DNA of 64,000 nucleotides from Modicisalibacter coralii (lineage in GTDB: Bacteria; Pseudomonadota; Gammaproteobacteria; Pseudomonadales; Halomonadaceae): contig NZ_QWBW01000008.1 in NCBI RefSeq assembly GCF_004117855.1, forward strand, positions 222,224 to 286,223, written 5' to 3'. Position 1 is the first letter of the stretch. Each line of letters starts with the position of its first letter. Under the pieces are notes generated by a model. The model saw only the letters and a list, made by a program, of their open reading frames with translations. It was not told where the DNA came from and did no database searches. Of the stretch, positions 35,777-44,522 are shown one piece after another. Position numbers and translations under genes: made by a program.

Positions 35777-36433
35777 TCACTCCTGGGCGGCGACGGCCGG
35801 CTTTGGCAACAGCGGCTCCAGCACCGGCCAGACATTGTCGAGCAGTCGCGGCTGAGCCTCGGCGGTGGGGTGGATGCCGTCGTCCTGCATCAGCGAGTCG
35901 TTCAGCGCGACGCCCTCGAGCAGGAAGGGCACCAGCGGCACGTCGTAGCGATCGGCCAGGCGGTGGTAGACCCGACGAAAGGCGTCGGCGTAGGCTTGAC
36001 CGTAATTGGGTGGAATCTCGATGCCCAGCAGCGCCACCTTGGCGCCGGCCTGCTGGCTGGCCTCGATCATGCGCGCCAGATTGGCCTGCATCTGCTGCGG
36101 TGGCAGCCCGCGCAGGCCGTCGTTGCCGCCGAGTTCGAGCAGAACGATGTCCGGGTGGTGCTGTCGGAGCAGATCGGGCAGGCGCGTCGCGCCGCCGGCG
36201 GTGGTCTCGCCGCTGATGCTGGCGTTGACGACCTTGACCGAATCGTCGAGGCGCGCATCGAGCAGCGCCACCCAGCCCTGGTCGCGATCGATGCCGTAAC
36301 CGGCGCTGATGCTGTCGCCCATTACCAGCACCGTGGTCGGGGCGTTCGCCGCAACCGCCTGGGCGGCCCCCAGCCACAACCCGAGCCACGCCAGCAGCAC
36401 CAACCGTGAAACCACAGGGAAAGCATGTCTCAT
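35777..36433 (-). CDS. tesA: Arylesterase/acyl-CoA thioesterase I (TesA-like SGNH hydrolase)
   Basis: A 218-residue periplasmic esterase with signal peptide (about residues 1-29). SGNH blocks: GDSISAGYGI (nucleophile Ser), SGETTAGG (Gly), LLELGGNDGLRG (Asn) and DDGIHPTAEAQ (catalytic Asp/His). The family hydrolyses acyl-CoA, lysophospholipid and aryl esters. The ATG at 36433 is preceded on its strand by GGGAG and its codon overlaps the start codon of the divergent ybbA-like gene, a conserved neighbourhood in gammaproteobacteria. Confidence 0.92.
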   Translation of the reverse strand: MRHAFPVVSRLVLLAWLGLWLGAAQAVAANAPTTVLVMGDSISAGYGIDRDQGWVALLDARLDDSVKVVNASISGETTAGGATRLPDLLRQHHPDIVLLELGGNDGLRGLPPQQMQANLARMIEASQQAGAKVALLGIEIPPNYGQAYADAFRRVYHRLADRYDVPLVPFLLEGVALNDSLMQDDGIHPTAEAQPRLLDNVWPVLEPLLPKPAVAAQE

Positions 36434-37160
36434 GTCCGACTCCCATGCGCGTGAATCCGCCTCGCAACAGTCCCCGATTCTACAGGCACGCGGGCTGTCC
36501 AAGCACGTCGCCAGCGGCGATCGCCGGCTGACCATTCTCGACGGGCTCGACCTGTCCGTCATGCCGGGCGAGAGCGTGGCGATCCTGGGCAGTTCCGGGG
36601 CCGGCAAGTCGACCCTGCTGGCGTTGCTGGCGGGGCTCGATGCCCCCAGCCACGGCGAGCTCGACCTGTTCGGATCCTCGCTGCCGTCGCTCGACGAGGA
36701 CGGCCGGGCCGCGCTGCGTGCCGGCCGGGTCGGTTTCGTGTTCCAGAATTTCCAGCTGTTGCCCACGCTGACCGCGCAGGAAAACGTGCTGCTGCCGCTG
36801 GAGCTGCTGCCGGGCCGCGATCACCAGGAACGCGCCCGCGAGTGGCTGACCCGGGTGGGGCTGGGCGAGCGTCTCGATCACCTGCCCAAGCAGCTCTCCG
36901 GCGGCGAACAGCAGCGGGTGGCCGTGGCGCGCGCCTTCGTCACCCGGCCCGAGCTGGTGTTCGCCGACGAGCCCACCGGCAACCTCGACCGCGACACCGG
37001 AGCCGCGATCATCGAACTGCTGTTCGAGATCAACCGCGAGGCCGGCACCACGCTGGTGCTGGTCACCCACGACCCCCATCTGGCGCGGCGCTGCGAGCGC
37101 TGCCTGCGTCTCGAGGGCGGCCGTCTCGAGGTGCTCGACCGCGACGAGGTGCAGGCATGA
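36432..37160 (+). CDS. ybbA: ABC transporter ATP-binding protein YbbA-like (LolD/MacB type)
   Basis: A 242-residue ATPase: Walker A GSSGAGKST, Q-loop FVFQNFQLLPTLTAQENVLLPLEL, signature LSGGEQQRVAVARA and Walker B LVFADEPTGNLD. These place it with LolD/MacB/FtsE-type ATPases. Its stop overlaps the start of the FtsX-like permease by four bases, so it energises that permease. The E. coli YbbA-YbbP pair with adjacent tesA has the same layout; a role in release of lipophilic compounds has been suggested. The start codon overlaps that of tesA on the other strand. Confidence 0.9.
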   Translation: MSDSHARESASQQSPILQARGLSKHVASGDRRLTILDGLDLSVMPGESVAILGSSGAGKSTLLALLAGLDAPSHGELDLFGSSLPSLDEDGRAALRAGRVGFVFQNFQLLPTLTAQENVLLPLELLPGRDHQERAREWLTRVGLGERLDHLPKQLSGGEQQRVAVARAFVTRPELVFADEPTGNLDRDTGAAIIELLFEINREAGTTLVLVTHDPHLARRCERCLRLEGGRLEVLDRDEVQA

Positions 37161-39709
37161 CCTCGCCGGGGGCCATGCTGGCGCTGTCGCTCAAGGGGCT
37201 CAGGCGCGACCTGCGCGCCGGCGACGTGCGCGCGCTGTTCGTCGCCCTGGCCCTGGCCGTGGCCGCGACGACCATGATCGGCTTCTTCCTCGACCGCCTG
37301 GATCGCGGCCTGACGCGTCAGGCCGGGCAACTGATGGGCGGCGACATCAAGCTCGAACAGGGCAGCCCGTTCGGCGACGAACTGCGCGACACCCTGCGCG
37401 GGGCGGGGCTGACGCTCTCCGATCAGGTCGACACCGTGTCCATGGTCAGCCGTGGCGAGGCCTTCCAGCTCGCCAGCCTCAAGGTGGTCGACGGCGCCTA
37501 CCCGCTCTATGGCCAGGTGCATGTCGATCTCGGCGACGGCATCACGCTGGTCTCGCGCGGCCCCGAGCCGGGCAGCGTGTGGATCGCGCCGCGGCTCGCG
37601 CAACTGCTCGACGTGGCGATCGGTGACCGCGTGCGGGTCGGCCAGAGCGAACTGACGGTTTCCGGCATCATCGACCGCGAGCCGGACCAGTCGGCGGGCT
37701 TTTCGAGCTTCAGCCCGCGGTTGATGATGCGTCTGGCCGATCTCGACGCCACCGGCCTGGTGCGCCCCGGCTCGCGCATCGAGTACGAACTGCTGGCCAA
37801 GGGCCCGCCCGAGGCGGTGAGCGCGATGGACGCCACGCTCGAACGGTTGCGCGGCGAGGGCGTCGAGATCGAGAACGTCCGCGACGACCGCCCGCAACTG
37901 GGAAGCGCCCTGGAGCGCGCCGAGAAATACCTGAGCCTGGCGGGGCTGGCGGCGGTGCTGCTCGCCGGGGTCGCGGTGGCGATGGCCACCCGGCGTTACG
38001 TCGATCGTCACCTGGATACCGCCGCGCTGCTGCGCTGCTTCGGGGCCAGTCAGCGCCAGCTCGCCCGGCTGTTCGCCTGGCAGTTGCTGTGGCTGGCACT
38101 GGCGGCCTCGGTGACCGGCGCGCTGCTGGGACTGGTGGGCCAGGCCGGGCTGCTGGCGCTGTTGACCCGCTTTCTGCCGCTGGAACTGCCGCCGCCCGGC
38201 GTGCTGCCGCTGCTGCTCGGCGTGCTCACCGCGCTGGCGGTACTGGTGGGCTTCGCCGGGCCGACGCTGTTGCGGCTCAAGCGCGTCAGCGCCTTGAAGG
38301 TGCTGCGCCGCGAGCTCGATCCGCTGCCCGCCTCGGCGTGGCTGGTGGTGGCCGTGGCCAGCCTGGTGTTCGGCGCCTTGCTGTGGCTCTACTCGGGGGA
38401 TTTCGGCCTCTCGGCGGCCTTGCTCGGCGGCGGGCTGGTCGCCCTCGCGGCGCTCTGGGCCCTGGGCTGGGCGCTGCTCGCGCTGGTGCTGCGGCTGGCC
38501 GCGCGGGTCGGACGCGATGACGCCACCTCGCGCCCCGGCGGGCTGGCACAAGCCCTGCGCCTGGGCGCCAGCCAGCTGGCGCGTCGCCGTCACGCCAGTC
38601 TCGGCCAGTTGCTGGCCTTCTCGGTGACCTTCGCGGCCATGGCGATCATCACCCTGGTGCGCGGCGATCTGCTCACCACTTGGCAGACACAGCTGCCCGC
38701 CGATACGCCCAACTACTTCGCCATCAACATCCAGCCCGGCGAGCGCCAGGGCTTCGTCGACATCCTCGACGAGGTCGCCGAGACCCGCACCGCGCTCTAC
38801 CCCATGGTGCGCGGGCGGATCACCGCCATCGACGGCCGGCCGCCGCGTCAGGCGGTTCCCGAGGAGCACCGCGGCGACAACGCCCTGCAACGCGAGCTCA
38901 ACCTGACCTGGCGCGAGGACGTGCCCGACGGCAACCGCGTGGTGGCCGGGCAGTGGTTCGACGCCGATACCCAGGTGGCGCCGGGCAGCGTGCCCATCTC
39001 CTTCGAGAGCGGCCTGGCCGAACGCCTCGGCGTGGGCCTCGGCGACACCCTGACCTTCACCATCGGCAGCGATACCGTCACCGGCGAGATCACCAGTCTG
39101 CGCGATCTCGACTGGGACAGCTTCCGGCCCAACTTCTTCGTGATCTTCCCGCCCGGGGTACTCGAAGGCTACGGCCACAGCTACATCACCGCCTTTCATC
39201 TCGACGCCGCCGCCCACGGCGACGTACTGGGGCGGCTGGTCTCGGCCTATCCCGGGGTGTCGCTGCTCAACGTCGACGCCATCCTCGGCCGGGTGCGCGA
39301 TCTGCTCGCCCAGGTCACCCGCGCGGTGGAGCTGGTGCTGGGCTTCGTCCTGCTCGCCGGTATCAGCGTGCTCTACGCCGCGCTCACCGCCAGCCATACG
39401 CTGCGCACCCACGAAAGCGGCCTGCTGCGGGTGTTCGGCGCCGGCAACCGGCTGATCTCCCGGGTCCAGGGCGTGGAGTTCGCGCTGCTTGGCTTCACCA
39501 GCGGGCTGATGGGGGCGCTGCTCGCCGAACTCGCCGCGCTGGGTATCTATGCCGGCTTCCTGGATCTCGCGCCGCGCCTGCACCTCTGGTTGTGGCTGGT
39601 GTTGCCGCTCGGCGGCGCGCTGCTCATCGGCGTGATCGGCCATGGACTGTCCCGCGGCGTGCGGCGCCAGGCCCCGGTTGAGAGCCTCGGTCTGCTGGGG
39701 GAGGGCTAA
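37157..39709 (+). CDS. ybbP: FtsX-family ABC transporter permease YbbP-like
   Basis: An 850-residue permease with about ten predicted membrane segments and two large periplasmic domains. The first FtsX core is around AALLRCFGASQRQLARLFAWQLLWLALAAS, and the second is at the C-terminus (SGLLRVFGAGNRLISRVQGVEFALLGFTSGLMGALLAELAALG). The periplasmic MacB-like part carries FSSFSPRLMMRLADL, and RLKRVSALKVLRRE sits at a cytoplasmic loop. Forms a mechanotransmission-type ABC complex with the ATPase encoded just upstream. Substrate unproven. Confidence 0.9.
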   Translation: MTSPGAMLALSLKGLRRDLRAGDVRALFVALALAVAATTMIGFFLDRLDRGLTRQAGQLMGGDIKLEQGSPFGDELRDTLRGAGLTLSDQVDTVSMVSRGEAFQLASLKVVDGAYPLYGQVHVDLGDGITLVSRGPEPGSVWIAPRLAQLLDVAIGDRVRVGQSELTVSGIIDREPDQSAGFSSFSPRLMMRLADLDATGLVRPGSRIEYELLAKGPPEAVSAMDATLERLRGEGVEIENVRDDRPQLGSALERAEKYLSLAGLAAVLLAGVAVAMATRRYVDRHLDTAALLRCFGASQRQLARLFAWQLLWLALAASVTGALLGLVGQAGLLALLTRFLPLELPPPGVLPLLLGVLTALAVLVGFAGPTLLRLKRVSALKVLRRELDPLPASAWLVVAVASLVFGALLWLYSGDFGLSAALLGGGLVALAALWALGWALLALVLRLAARVGRDDATSRPGGLAQALRLGASQLARRRHASLGQLLAFSVTFAAMAIITLVRGDLLTTWQTQLPADTPNYFAINIQPGERQGFVDILDEVAETRTALYPMVRGRITAIDGRPPRQAVPEEHRGDNALQRELNLTWREDVPDGNRVVAGQWFDADTQVAPGSVPISFESGLAERLGVGLGDTLTFTIGSDTVTGEITSLRDLDWDSFRPNFFVIFPPGVLEGYGHSYITAFHLDAAAHGDVLGRLVSAYPGVSLLNVDAILGRVRDLLAQVTRAVELVLGFVLLAGISVLYAALTASHTLRTHESGLLRVFGAGNRLISRVQGVEFALLGFTSGLMGALLAELAALGIYAGFLDLAPRLHLWLWLVLPLGGALLIGVIGHGLSRGVRRQAPVESLGLLGEG

Positions 39710-39740
39710 GCCTGTGACCAGGCGCTGGCAAAATAGTCGA

Positions 39741-39767
39741 CCAAGTAATAACATAGTTATTACTTGG
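39741..39767 (+). promoter_or_regulatory. Perfect 12-bp inverted repeat: mazEF operator
   Basis: CCAAGTAATAAC (39741-39752), spacer ATA, GTTATTACTTGG (39756-39767): a perfect palindrome 16 bases upstream of the mazE ATG. It is very AT-rich for this genome and overlaps the only promoter-like sequence there, fitting autorepression by MazE/MazEF. Confidence 0.75.
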
Positions 39768-39783
39768 CATGTCTGGAGGAGCC

Positions 39784-40020
39784 ATGAGAACGACACTACG
39801 CAAGATCGGCAATTCACGTGGGGTACTGATTCCCGCGCTATTGCTCGATGAGTGCGGTATCGACGGCGAGATCGAGCTGCACCAGGAAAACGGACGTATC
39901 GTCATCGAGCCGGTAAAACCGGCGCGACAGGGTTGGTTCGAGGGCTACCAGGCAGAGCACGATACCGATGCCTGGCAAGGCTTGCCCCCCGAAACCGATA
40001 GTGACGATTGGGAATGGTGA
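39784..40020 (+). CDS. mazE: MazE-type (AbrB/SpoVT fold) antitoxin
   Basis: A 78-residue antitoxin. The N-terminal swapped-hairpin DNA-binding domain reads LRKIGNSRGVLIPALLLDECGIDGEIEL, a standard MazE pattern; the C-terminal half is acidic and aromatic (DTDAWQGLPPETDSDDWEW) as expected for the part that blocks MazF. GGAGGAG lies right upstream of the ATG. It overlaps mazF by seven bases and is preceded by a perfect palindromic operator. Confidence 0.92.
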   Translation: MRTTLRKIGNSRGVLIPALLLDECGIDGEIELHQENGRIVIEPVKPARQGWFEGYQAEHDTDAWQGLPPETDSDDWEW

Positions 40021-40340
40021 AGCGACCAAAATCCGTCCGGCGCGGCGATGTCTACTGGGTGAACCTGGACCCGACCCTGGGCAGCGAGATACGCAAGACT
40101 CGGCCCGCGCTGGTCGTCTCTCCGGATGACATGAACGCCGCCTTGCCACGTGTCATCGTGGCGCCCATTACCAGCAAGGGCCAGCCGTTGGGTTGTCGGC
40201 CCGAGCTGACCTTCCAGGGCAAGCAAGCCCGCATCCTGCTGGATCAAGTGCGTTGTATCGATAAGGCCCGCTTGCTGGGCCGGCTGGGCGAGATCGACAA
40301 GGCGATATGGCATCCGCTGCTACTGGAAATGTTCGAATAG
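40014..40340 (+). CDS. mazF: MazF-type mRNA interferase toxin
   Basis: A 108-residue toxin of the MazF/CcdB fold. RRGDVYWVNLDPTLGSEIRKTRPALVVS is diagnostic, with catalytic Arg30 in the TRPALVVS block and Thr53 in VIVAPITSK. The ATG at 40014 lies within the end of mazE; GTG 40017 is an alternative. In this family the dimer cuts single-stranded RNA at short specific sequences; which sequence cannot be predicted. All key residues are present, so it should be active. Confidence 0.92.
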   Translation: MVKRPKSVRRGDVYWVNLDPTLGSEIRKTRPALVVSPDDMNAALPRVIVAPITSKGQPLGCRPELTFQGKQARILLDQVRCIDKARLLGRLGEIDKAIWHPLLLEMFE

Positions 40341-40363
40341 CGGGAGGCGGGCCTCCAGGCCTC

Positions 40364-40768
40364 TCAAAGCCAGTTCTCCACCCGTAATCCCTCGACACGA
40401 CCGAACTCGCCAGTGTTGGCGGTGACCACGATGCGCTGTTCCGCCAGTGCCTGAGCGGCGATCAGCAGGCCGTTGGGGCCGATCGGCGTCCCGGCGCGTT
40501 CCAGTTGCCGGCGGATTCGGGCGTAATGGCGATCGGCGGGCGGCTCGAACGGGCGCACGTCCAACACATCGAGCAGTGTTTCCACCTGGCGCGTCAGACG
40601 CTCGGAGCCCCGCTTGCCGGCACCAAAGCGAAGCTCCGCCGCGACGATGACGCTGGTCGCGATGGCATCCTCGCCGGCCTCGGCGATCCGCTGTGCCACG
40701 GCACCGTGCGGGTCGCGGACGAGTGCGGAGACGATATTGGTATCCAGAAGATAGCCGGAGTGTTTCAT
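40364..40768 (-). CDS. vapC: VapC-type PIN domain toxin with a substituted catalytic aspartate
   Basis: A 134-residue PIN-domain protein. Asp9 (YLLDTNIVSALV) and Glu45 (SVIVAAELRFG) are the first two metal ligands. In the third motif, normally GPNDLLIAA, the sequence reads GPNGLLIAAQALA, so the invariant acidic residue is Gly100. A single GAC to GGC change would explain it. RIVVTANTGEFGRVEGLRVENW completes the domain. Without that aspartate the Mg site should be impaired, so the toxin may be inactive. The ATG overlaps the vapB stop by four bases. Confidence 0.88.
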   Translation of the reverse strand: MKHSGYLLDTNIVSALVRDPHGAVAQRIAEAGEDAIATSVIVAAELRFGAGKRGSERLTRQVETLLDVLDVRPFEPPADRHYARIRRQLERAGTPIGPNGLLIAAQALAEQRIVVTANTGEFGRVEGLRVENWL

Positions 40769-41004
40769 AACTCGACATCATCGAGTGGCATCATCCCCTC
40801 ATCGACATCGCCCAGGGGCTCATCGATCGGATCGAGTCGCTGCAGGGTCTCCAGCAGCCCGGCCTTTTTGATCGGCTCGATGATCAGGGTGTCGCCCTCG
40901 CGGCGAATGATGGCCTCGTTTCCGGCCAGCTCGAATTCGCGGGGAATGCGCAGGGCCTGATTACGGCCGTTGCGGAAGAGACGGACGTGACGTTCGCTCG
41001 ACAT
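40765..41004 (-). CDS. vapB: VapB-type AbrB/SpoVT antitoxin
   Basis: A 79-residue antitoxin with N-terminal AbrB-like hairpin ([41 protein letters not shown]) of the VapB subtype, and an acidic C-terminal tail ([22 protein letters not shown]) that would occupy the PIN active site. Overlaps vapC by four bases. A 7-bp inverted repeat 18 bases upstream of the ATG (41022-41039) is the likely operator for autorepression. Confidence 0.9.
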   Translation of the reverse strand: MSSERHVRLFRNGRNQALRIPREFELAGNEAIIRREGDTLIIEPIKKAGLLETLQRLDPIDEPLGDVDEGMMPLDDVEL

Positions 41005-41021
41005 GGCTACCTCGCTTTTGG

Positions 41022-41039
41022 CCTATGCCAAAGCATAGG
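41022..41039 (-). promoter_or_regulatory. Inverted repeat upstream of vapBC (operator)
   Basis: CCTATGC (41022-41028), CAAA, GCATAGG (41033-41039): perfect arms immediately upstream of vapB. Confidence 0.65.
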
Positions 41040-41133
41040 TCTCGCATTGTGTCATGTCCACTCGCTGAGTTGTCTGATCCTGACTTCAGCCTCACTAAAC
41101 CCCGCGTGAGAAATTCTCGGCCAGCCTTGACCG

Positions 41134-41149
41134 CCTTTCATGTGAAAGG
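41134..41149 (+). promoter_or_regulatory. Inverted repeat CCTTTCA-TG-TGAAAGG upstream of glyA
   Basis: A perfect palindrome 61 bases before the glyA start. An overlapping TGAC-N5-TTCA (41128-41140) is one base from the MetR consensus TGAA-N5-TTCA known to control glyA in enteric bacteria; MetR control here is only a possibility. Confidence 0.4.
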
Positions 41150-41210
41150 GGGGAGGGGCTGGGGTATCATGCCGGCCTGGATTCACCCCTTGATCCGAGG
41201 ATTCTCGCCG

Positions 41211-42479
41211 ATGTTCACCCGTGATATGCAGATTGCCGGTTTCGATGACGCGCTCTGGAAAGCGATGCAGCAGGAAGACGCTCGCCAGGAAGCGCACATC
41301 GAGCTGATCGCCTCCGAGAATTACGCCAGCCCGCGCGTGATGCAGGCCCAGGGCACGCAGCTGACCAACAAGTACGCGGAAGGCTACCCCGGCAAGCGCT
41401 ATTACGGCGGCTGCGAGCACGTCGATGTCGTCGAGCAACTGGCGATCGACTACGCCAAGCAGCTGTTCAACGCCACCTACGCCAACGTCCAGCCGCACTC
41501 CGGCTCCCAGGCCAACGGCGCGGTCTTCCAGGCGCTGGTCAAGCCGGGCGACACCGTGCTGGGCATGAGTCTCGACGCCGGCGGTCACCTGACCCACGGC
41601 GCCAAGCCCAACTTCTCCGGCAAGCACTACAACGCCGTGCAGTACGGCATCGACGACCGCGGCCACATCGATTACGACGAAGTCGCCAAGCTGGCTCGCG
41701 AGCATAAGCCGAAGATGATCATCGCCGGCTTCTCCGCCTACTCGCAGATCATCGACTGGGCCCGGTTCCGCGAGATCGCCGACGAGGTGGGCGCCTACCT
41801 GCTGGTCGACATGGCGCACATCGCCGGGCTGGTCGCCGCCGGCGTCTATCCGAGCCCGCTGCCGCACGCCCACGTGGTCACCACCACCACCCACAAGACC
41901 CTGCGCGGCCCGCGTGGCGGCCTGATCCTCTCCGCCGAGGACGACGCCGACATCGAGAAGAAGCTGCAGTCCGCGGTCTTCCCCGGTGGCCAGGGCGGCC
42001 CGTTGATGCACGTCATCGCCGCCAAGGCGATCTGCTTCAAGGAAGCCATGGACCCCGCGTTCAAGAACTACCAGCAGCAGGTGGTCAAGAATGCCCAGGC
42101 AATGGCCGGCGTGTTCCTCGAGCGCGGTTATGATGTGGTCTCCGGCGGCACCGAGGATCACCTCTTCCTGCTCTCGCTGATCAAGCAGGGCCTGACCGGC
42201 AAGGACGCGGACGCTGCCCTGGGCCGCGCCCACATCACCGTCAACAAGAACGCCGTCCCGGGCGACCCGCAGAGCCCGTTCGTCACCTCCGGCCTGCGCA
42301 TCGGCACCCCGGCGGTCACCACTCGCGGCTTCGGTGAGGCCGAGTGCCGCGACCTGGCCGGCTGGATCTGCGACATCCTCGACGCCATGCAGCAGGGCGA
42401 CTCCTCGAAAGCCGAGGCCGACGTCAAGGCCAAGGTCGAGGCCGTCTGCGCGCGCTTGCCGGTGTATCGCCAGGGTTGA
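41211..42479 (+). CDS. glyA: Serine hydroxymethyltransferase
   Basis: A 422-residue PLP enzyme converting serine and tetrahydrofolate to glycine and 5,10-methylene-THF. PLP lysine is Lys229 in [30 protein letters not shown] and [19 protein letters not shown] are the N-terminal signatures. The ATG at 41211 starts at the normal N-terminus (GAGGA about ten bases upstream); the longer upstream frame crosses the promoter region. A strong intrinsic terminator follows. Codon use is that of a highly expressed gene. Confidence 0.96.
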   Translation: MFTRDMQIAGFDDALWKAMQQEDARQEAHIELIASENYASPRVMQAQGTQLTNKYAEGYPGKRYYGGCEHVDVVEQLAIDYAKQLFNATYANVQPHSGSQANGAVFQALVKPGDTVLGMSLDAGGHLTHGAKPNFSGKHYNAVQYGIDDRGHIDYDEVAKLAREHKPKMIIAGFSAYSQIIDWARFREIADEVGAYLLVDMAHIAGLVAAGVYPSPLPHAHVVTTTTHKTLRGPRGGLILSAEDDADIEKKLQSAVFPGGQGGPLMHVIAAKAICFKEAMDPAFKNYQQQVVKNAQAMAGVFLERGYDVVSGGTEDHLFLLSLIKQGLTGKDADAALGRAHITVNKNAVPGDPQSPFVTSGLRIGTPAVTTRGFGEAECRDLAGWICDILDAMQQGDSSKAEADVKAKVEAVCARLPVYRQG

Positions 42480-42518
42480 CCCCAAACGGCGGAATAGCTG
42501 CCGCCCGTAGAGGCTGAT

Positions 42519-42551
42519 CGAGGCGCCGTCCAACGGCGCCTCGTTCTATTT
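42519..42551 (+). terminator. Intrinsic terminator after glyA
   Basis: CGAGGCGCCGT / ACGGCGCCTCG, an 11-bp perfect stem with a CCA loop, followed by TTCTATTTT. Confidence 0.85.
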
Positions 42552-42726
42552 TGTGAAGACGCCCCTCATGCTGGCGTCGCGATTCTGATATCCTTGGCGG
42601 CCTCGCTTAAGGAGCAGGACCGCCGAGCGAAGCGCCGACCGTTCGAGAGCCGTGAGCACGGACATCCAGGTGTCGCCCATCGGTGCCTGCAACCCCTTGT
42701 TACCCAACCATTTAGTGAGTGAGCGC

Positions 42727-44520
42727 ATGGCCACCCGTCAAGAAGCCACCGACTTGCAACGTGCCTTGAAGGCATGTCGGGGATCGTTCGTTTCGGTGGG
42801 GTTCTTCAGCATGTTCATCAATCTTTTGATGCTGGTGCCCCCCCTCTACATGCTGCAGGTCTACGACCGCGTCATTTCCTCGCGCAGCGCTGACACCCTG
42901 CTCATGCTGACCCTGGTGGTGATCTTCCTGTTCGCCGTCATGGGGCTGCTCGAACTGGTGCGTTCGCGGATCCTGATCCGTGTGGGCAACCGCCTGGACA
43001 CCATGGTCAACCAGCGCCTCTACAGCGCCATGTTCCGGCGCAGCGTCATGTCCCAGGGCCAGCAGTCCGCCCAGCCGCTCAACGACCTGACCAGCCTGCG
43101 CCAGTTTCTCACCGGCAACGGCCTGTTCGCCTTCTTCGACGCGCCCTGGGTGCCCATCTACCTGGCCGTGCTGTTTCTCTTTCACCCCTGGCTGGGCGTC
43201 TTCGCCACCTGCGCGGGCATCGTCCTGCTGACCCTGGCGATCGCCAACGAAAAGGCCACCAAGGGGCTGCTCTCCGAAGCCAATTCGGAAAACATCAAGG
43301 CCCAGGAACTGGCCAACTCCAACCTGCGCAACTCCGAAGTCCTGCACGCCATGGGCATGCTGCCCGGCATCATGGGCCGCTGGGCGAGCAAGCATCACGA
43401 ATTCCTCGCCAAGCAGTCCCAGGCCAGCGATCGCGCCGGTGCGCTCGCCAACGCCTCCAAGGTGCTGCGCATGCTGTTCCAGTCGATGATCCTCGGTCTG
43501 GGTGCCTTCCTGGTGCTCGAGGGCGAGATGACACCCGGCATGATGATCGCCGGCTCGATCCTCATGGGCCGGGCGCTGTCGCCGATCGACCAGATGATCG
43601 GCAGCTGGAAGGGCTTCGTCGCCTCGCGCAGCGCCTACAAGCGTCTCAACGAACTGCTCGAACAGATTCCCGAGGAGCAGCGGCGCATGTCGCTGCCGGC
43701 GCCCAAGGGCGACATCGACGTCGAGACGGTCGCCGCCGCGCCCCCGGGGGTACGCATGGCGACCATTCGCGGCATCAACTTCTCGGTGGGCAGCGGCGAG
43801 CACATCGGCATCATCGGCCCCAGTGCGGCCGGCAAGTCGACCCTGGCGCGCGTGCTGCTGGGCATCTGGCCCACCCAGGTCGGCAGCGTGCGCCTCGACG
43901 GCGCCGAGATCATTCACTGGAATCGTGACGAACTCGGCCCGCACATCGGCTATCTGCCCCAGGACATCGAACTCTTCGACGGTACCATCAGCGAGAACAT
44001 CGCCCGCTTCGGTCAGGTCGATGCCCAGAAAGTCGTCGCCGCCGCCCAGAAGGCCGGCGTGCACGAGATGATCCTGCAATTGCCCAACGGCTACGACACC
44101 GTCATCAGCGGCTCCGGCGGGGCGCTCTCCGGCGGCCAGCGCCAGCGCATCGGCCTGGCCCGGGCGCTCTACGGCAACCCGGTGCTGGTGGTGCTCGACG
44201 AGCCCAACTCCAACCTCGACGACAGCGGCGAGCGCGCGCTGGGCGAAGCGATCCGCCAGCTCAAGGCCGAAGGCACCACGCTGTTCGTGATCAGCCATCG
44301 CCAGAGCGTGCTCAAGCACGTCGATCAGTTGCTGGTCCTCAAGGAAGGTCAGGTCAGCATGTTCGGCCCGCGCGATCAGGTGCTGGCGCAGTTCGCCAAG
44401 CCCGCCGGCAGCGGCCGGTCGAGCCTGGCCGGCGGCAGCAAGTCGGGCAGCCGTCTCACCGCCGTGCAGGGCGGTGGCAACCAACCGGGCAGCGATTCGC
44501 AATCCTCGGAGCAGAACTGA
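42727..44520 (+). CDS. Type I secretion system permease/ATPase (PrtD/HasD-like)
   Basis: A 597-residue ABC exporter half-molecule. Membrane segments lie in residues 20-300; the ATPase domain has Walker A GPSAAGKST (364-372), signature ALSGGQRQRIGLARAL and Walker B VLVVLDEPNSNLD. There is no C39 peptidase or C39-like domain in front, so it belongs to the PrtD/HasD group that exports RTX proteases, lipases and S-layer proteins with C-terminal signals. A 40-residue Gly/Ser-rich tail is unusual. First gene of a three-gene operon, with the fusion protein starting two bases after its stop. Confidence 0.92.
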   Translation: MATRQEATDLQRALKACRGSFVSVGFFSMFINLLMLVPPLYMLQVYDRVISSRSADTLLMLTLVVIFLFAVMGLLELVRSRILIRVGNRLDTMVNQRLYSAMFRRSVMSQGQQSAQPLNDLTSLRQFLTGNGLFAFFDAPWVPIYLAVLFLFHPWLGVFATCAGIVLLTLAIANEKATKGLLSEANSENIKAQELANSNLRNSEVLHAMGMLPGIMGRWASKHHEFLAKQSQASDRAGALANASKVLRMLFQSMILGLGAFLVLEGEMTPGMMIAGSILMGRALSPIDQMIGSWKGFVASRSAYKRLNELLEQIPEEQRRMSLPAPKGDIDVETVAAAPPGVRMATIRGINFSVGSGEHIGIIGPSAAGKSTLARVLLGIWPTQVGSVRLDGAEIIHWNRDELGPHIGYLPQDIELFDGTISENIARFGQVDAQKVVAAAQKAGVHEMILQLPNGYDTVISGSGGALSGGQRQRIGLARALYGNPVLVVLDEPNSNLDDSGERALGEAIRQLKAEGTTLFVISHRQSVLKHVDQLLVLKEGQVSMFGPRDQVLAQFAKPAGSGRSSLAGGSKSGSRLTAVQGGGNQPGSDSQSSEQN

Positions 44521-44522
44521 GC

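Noticed and set aside
36878-39817. A 979-codon minus-strand frame opposite the ybbP-like permease
   Set aside because: Composition is Gln/His/Arg/Gly-rich noise produced by codon bias on the other strand; no ribosome site or homology.
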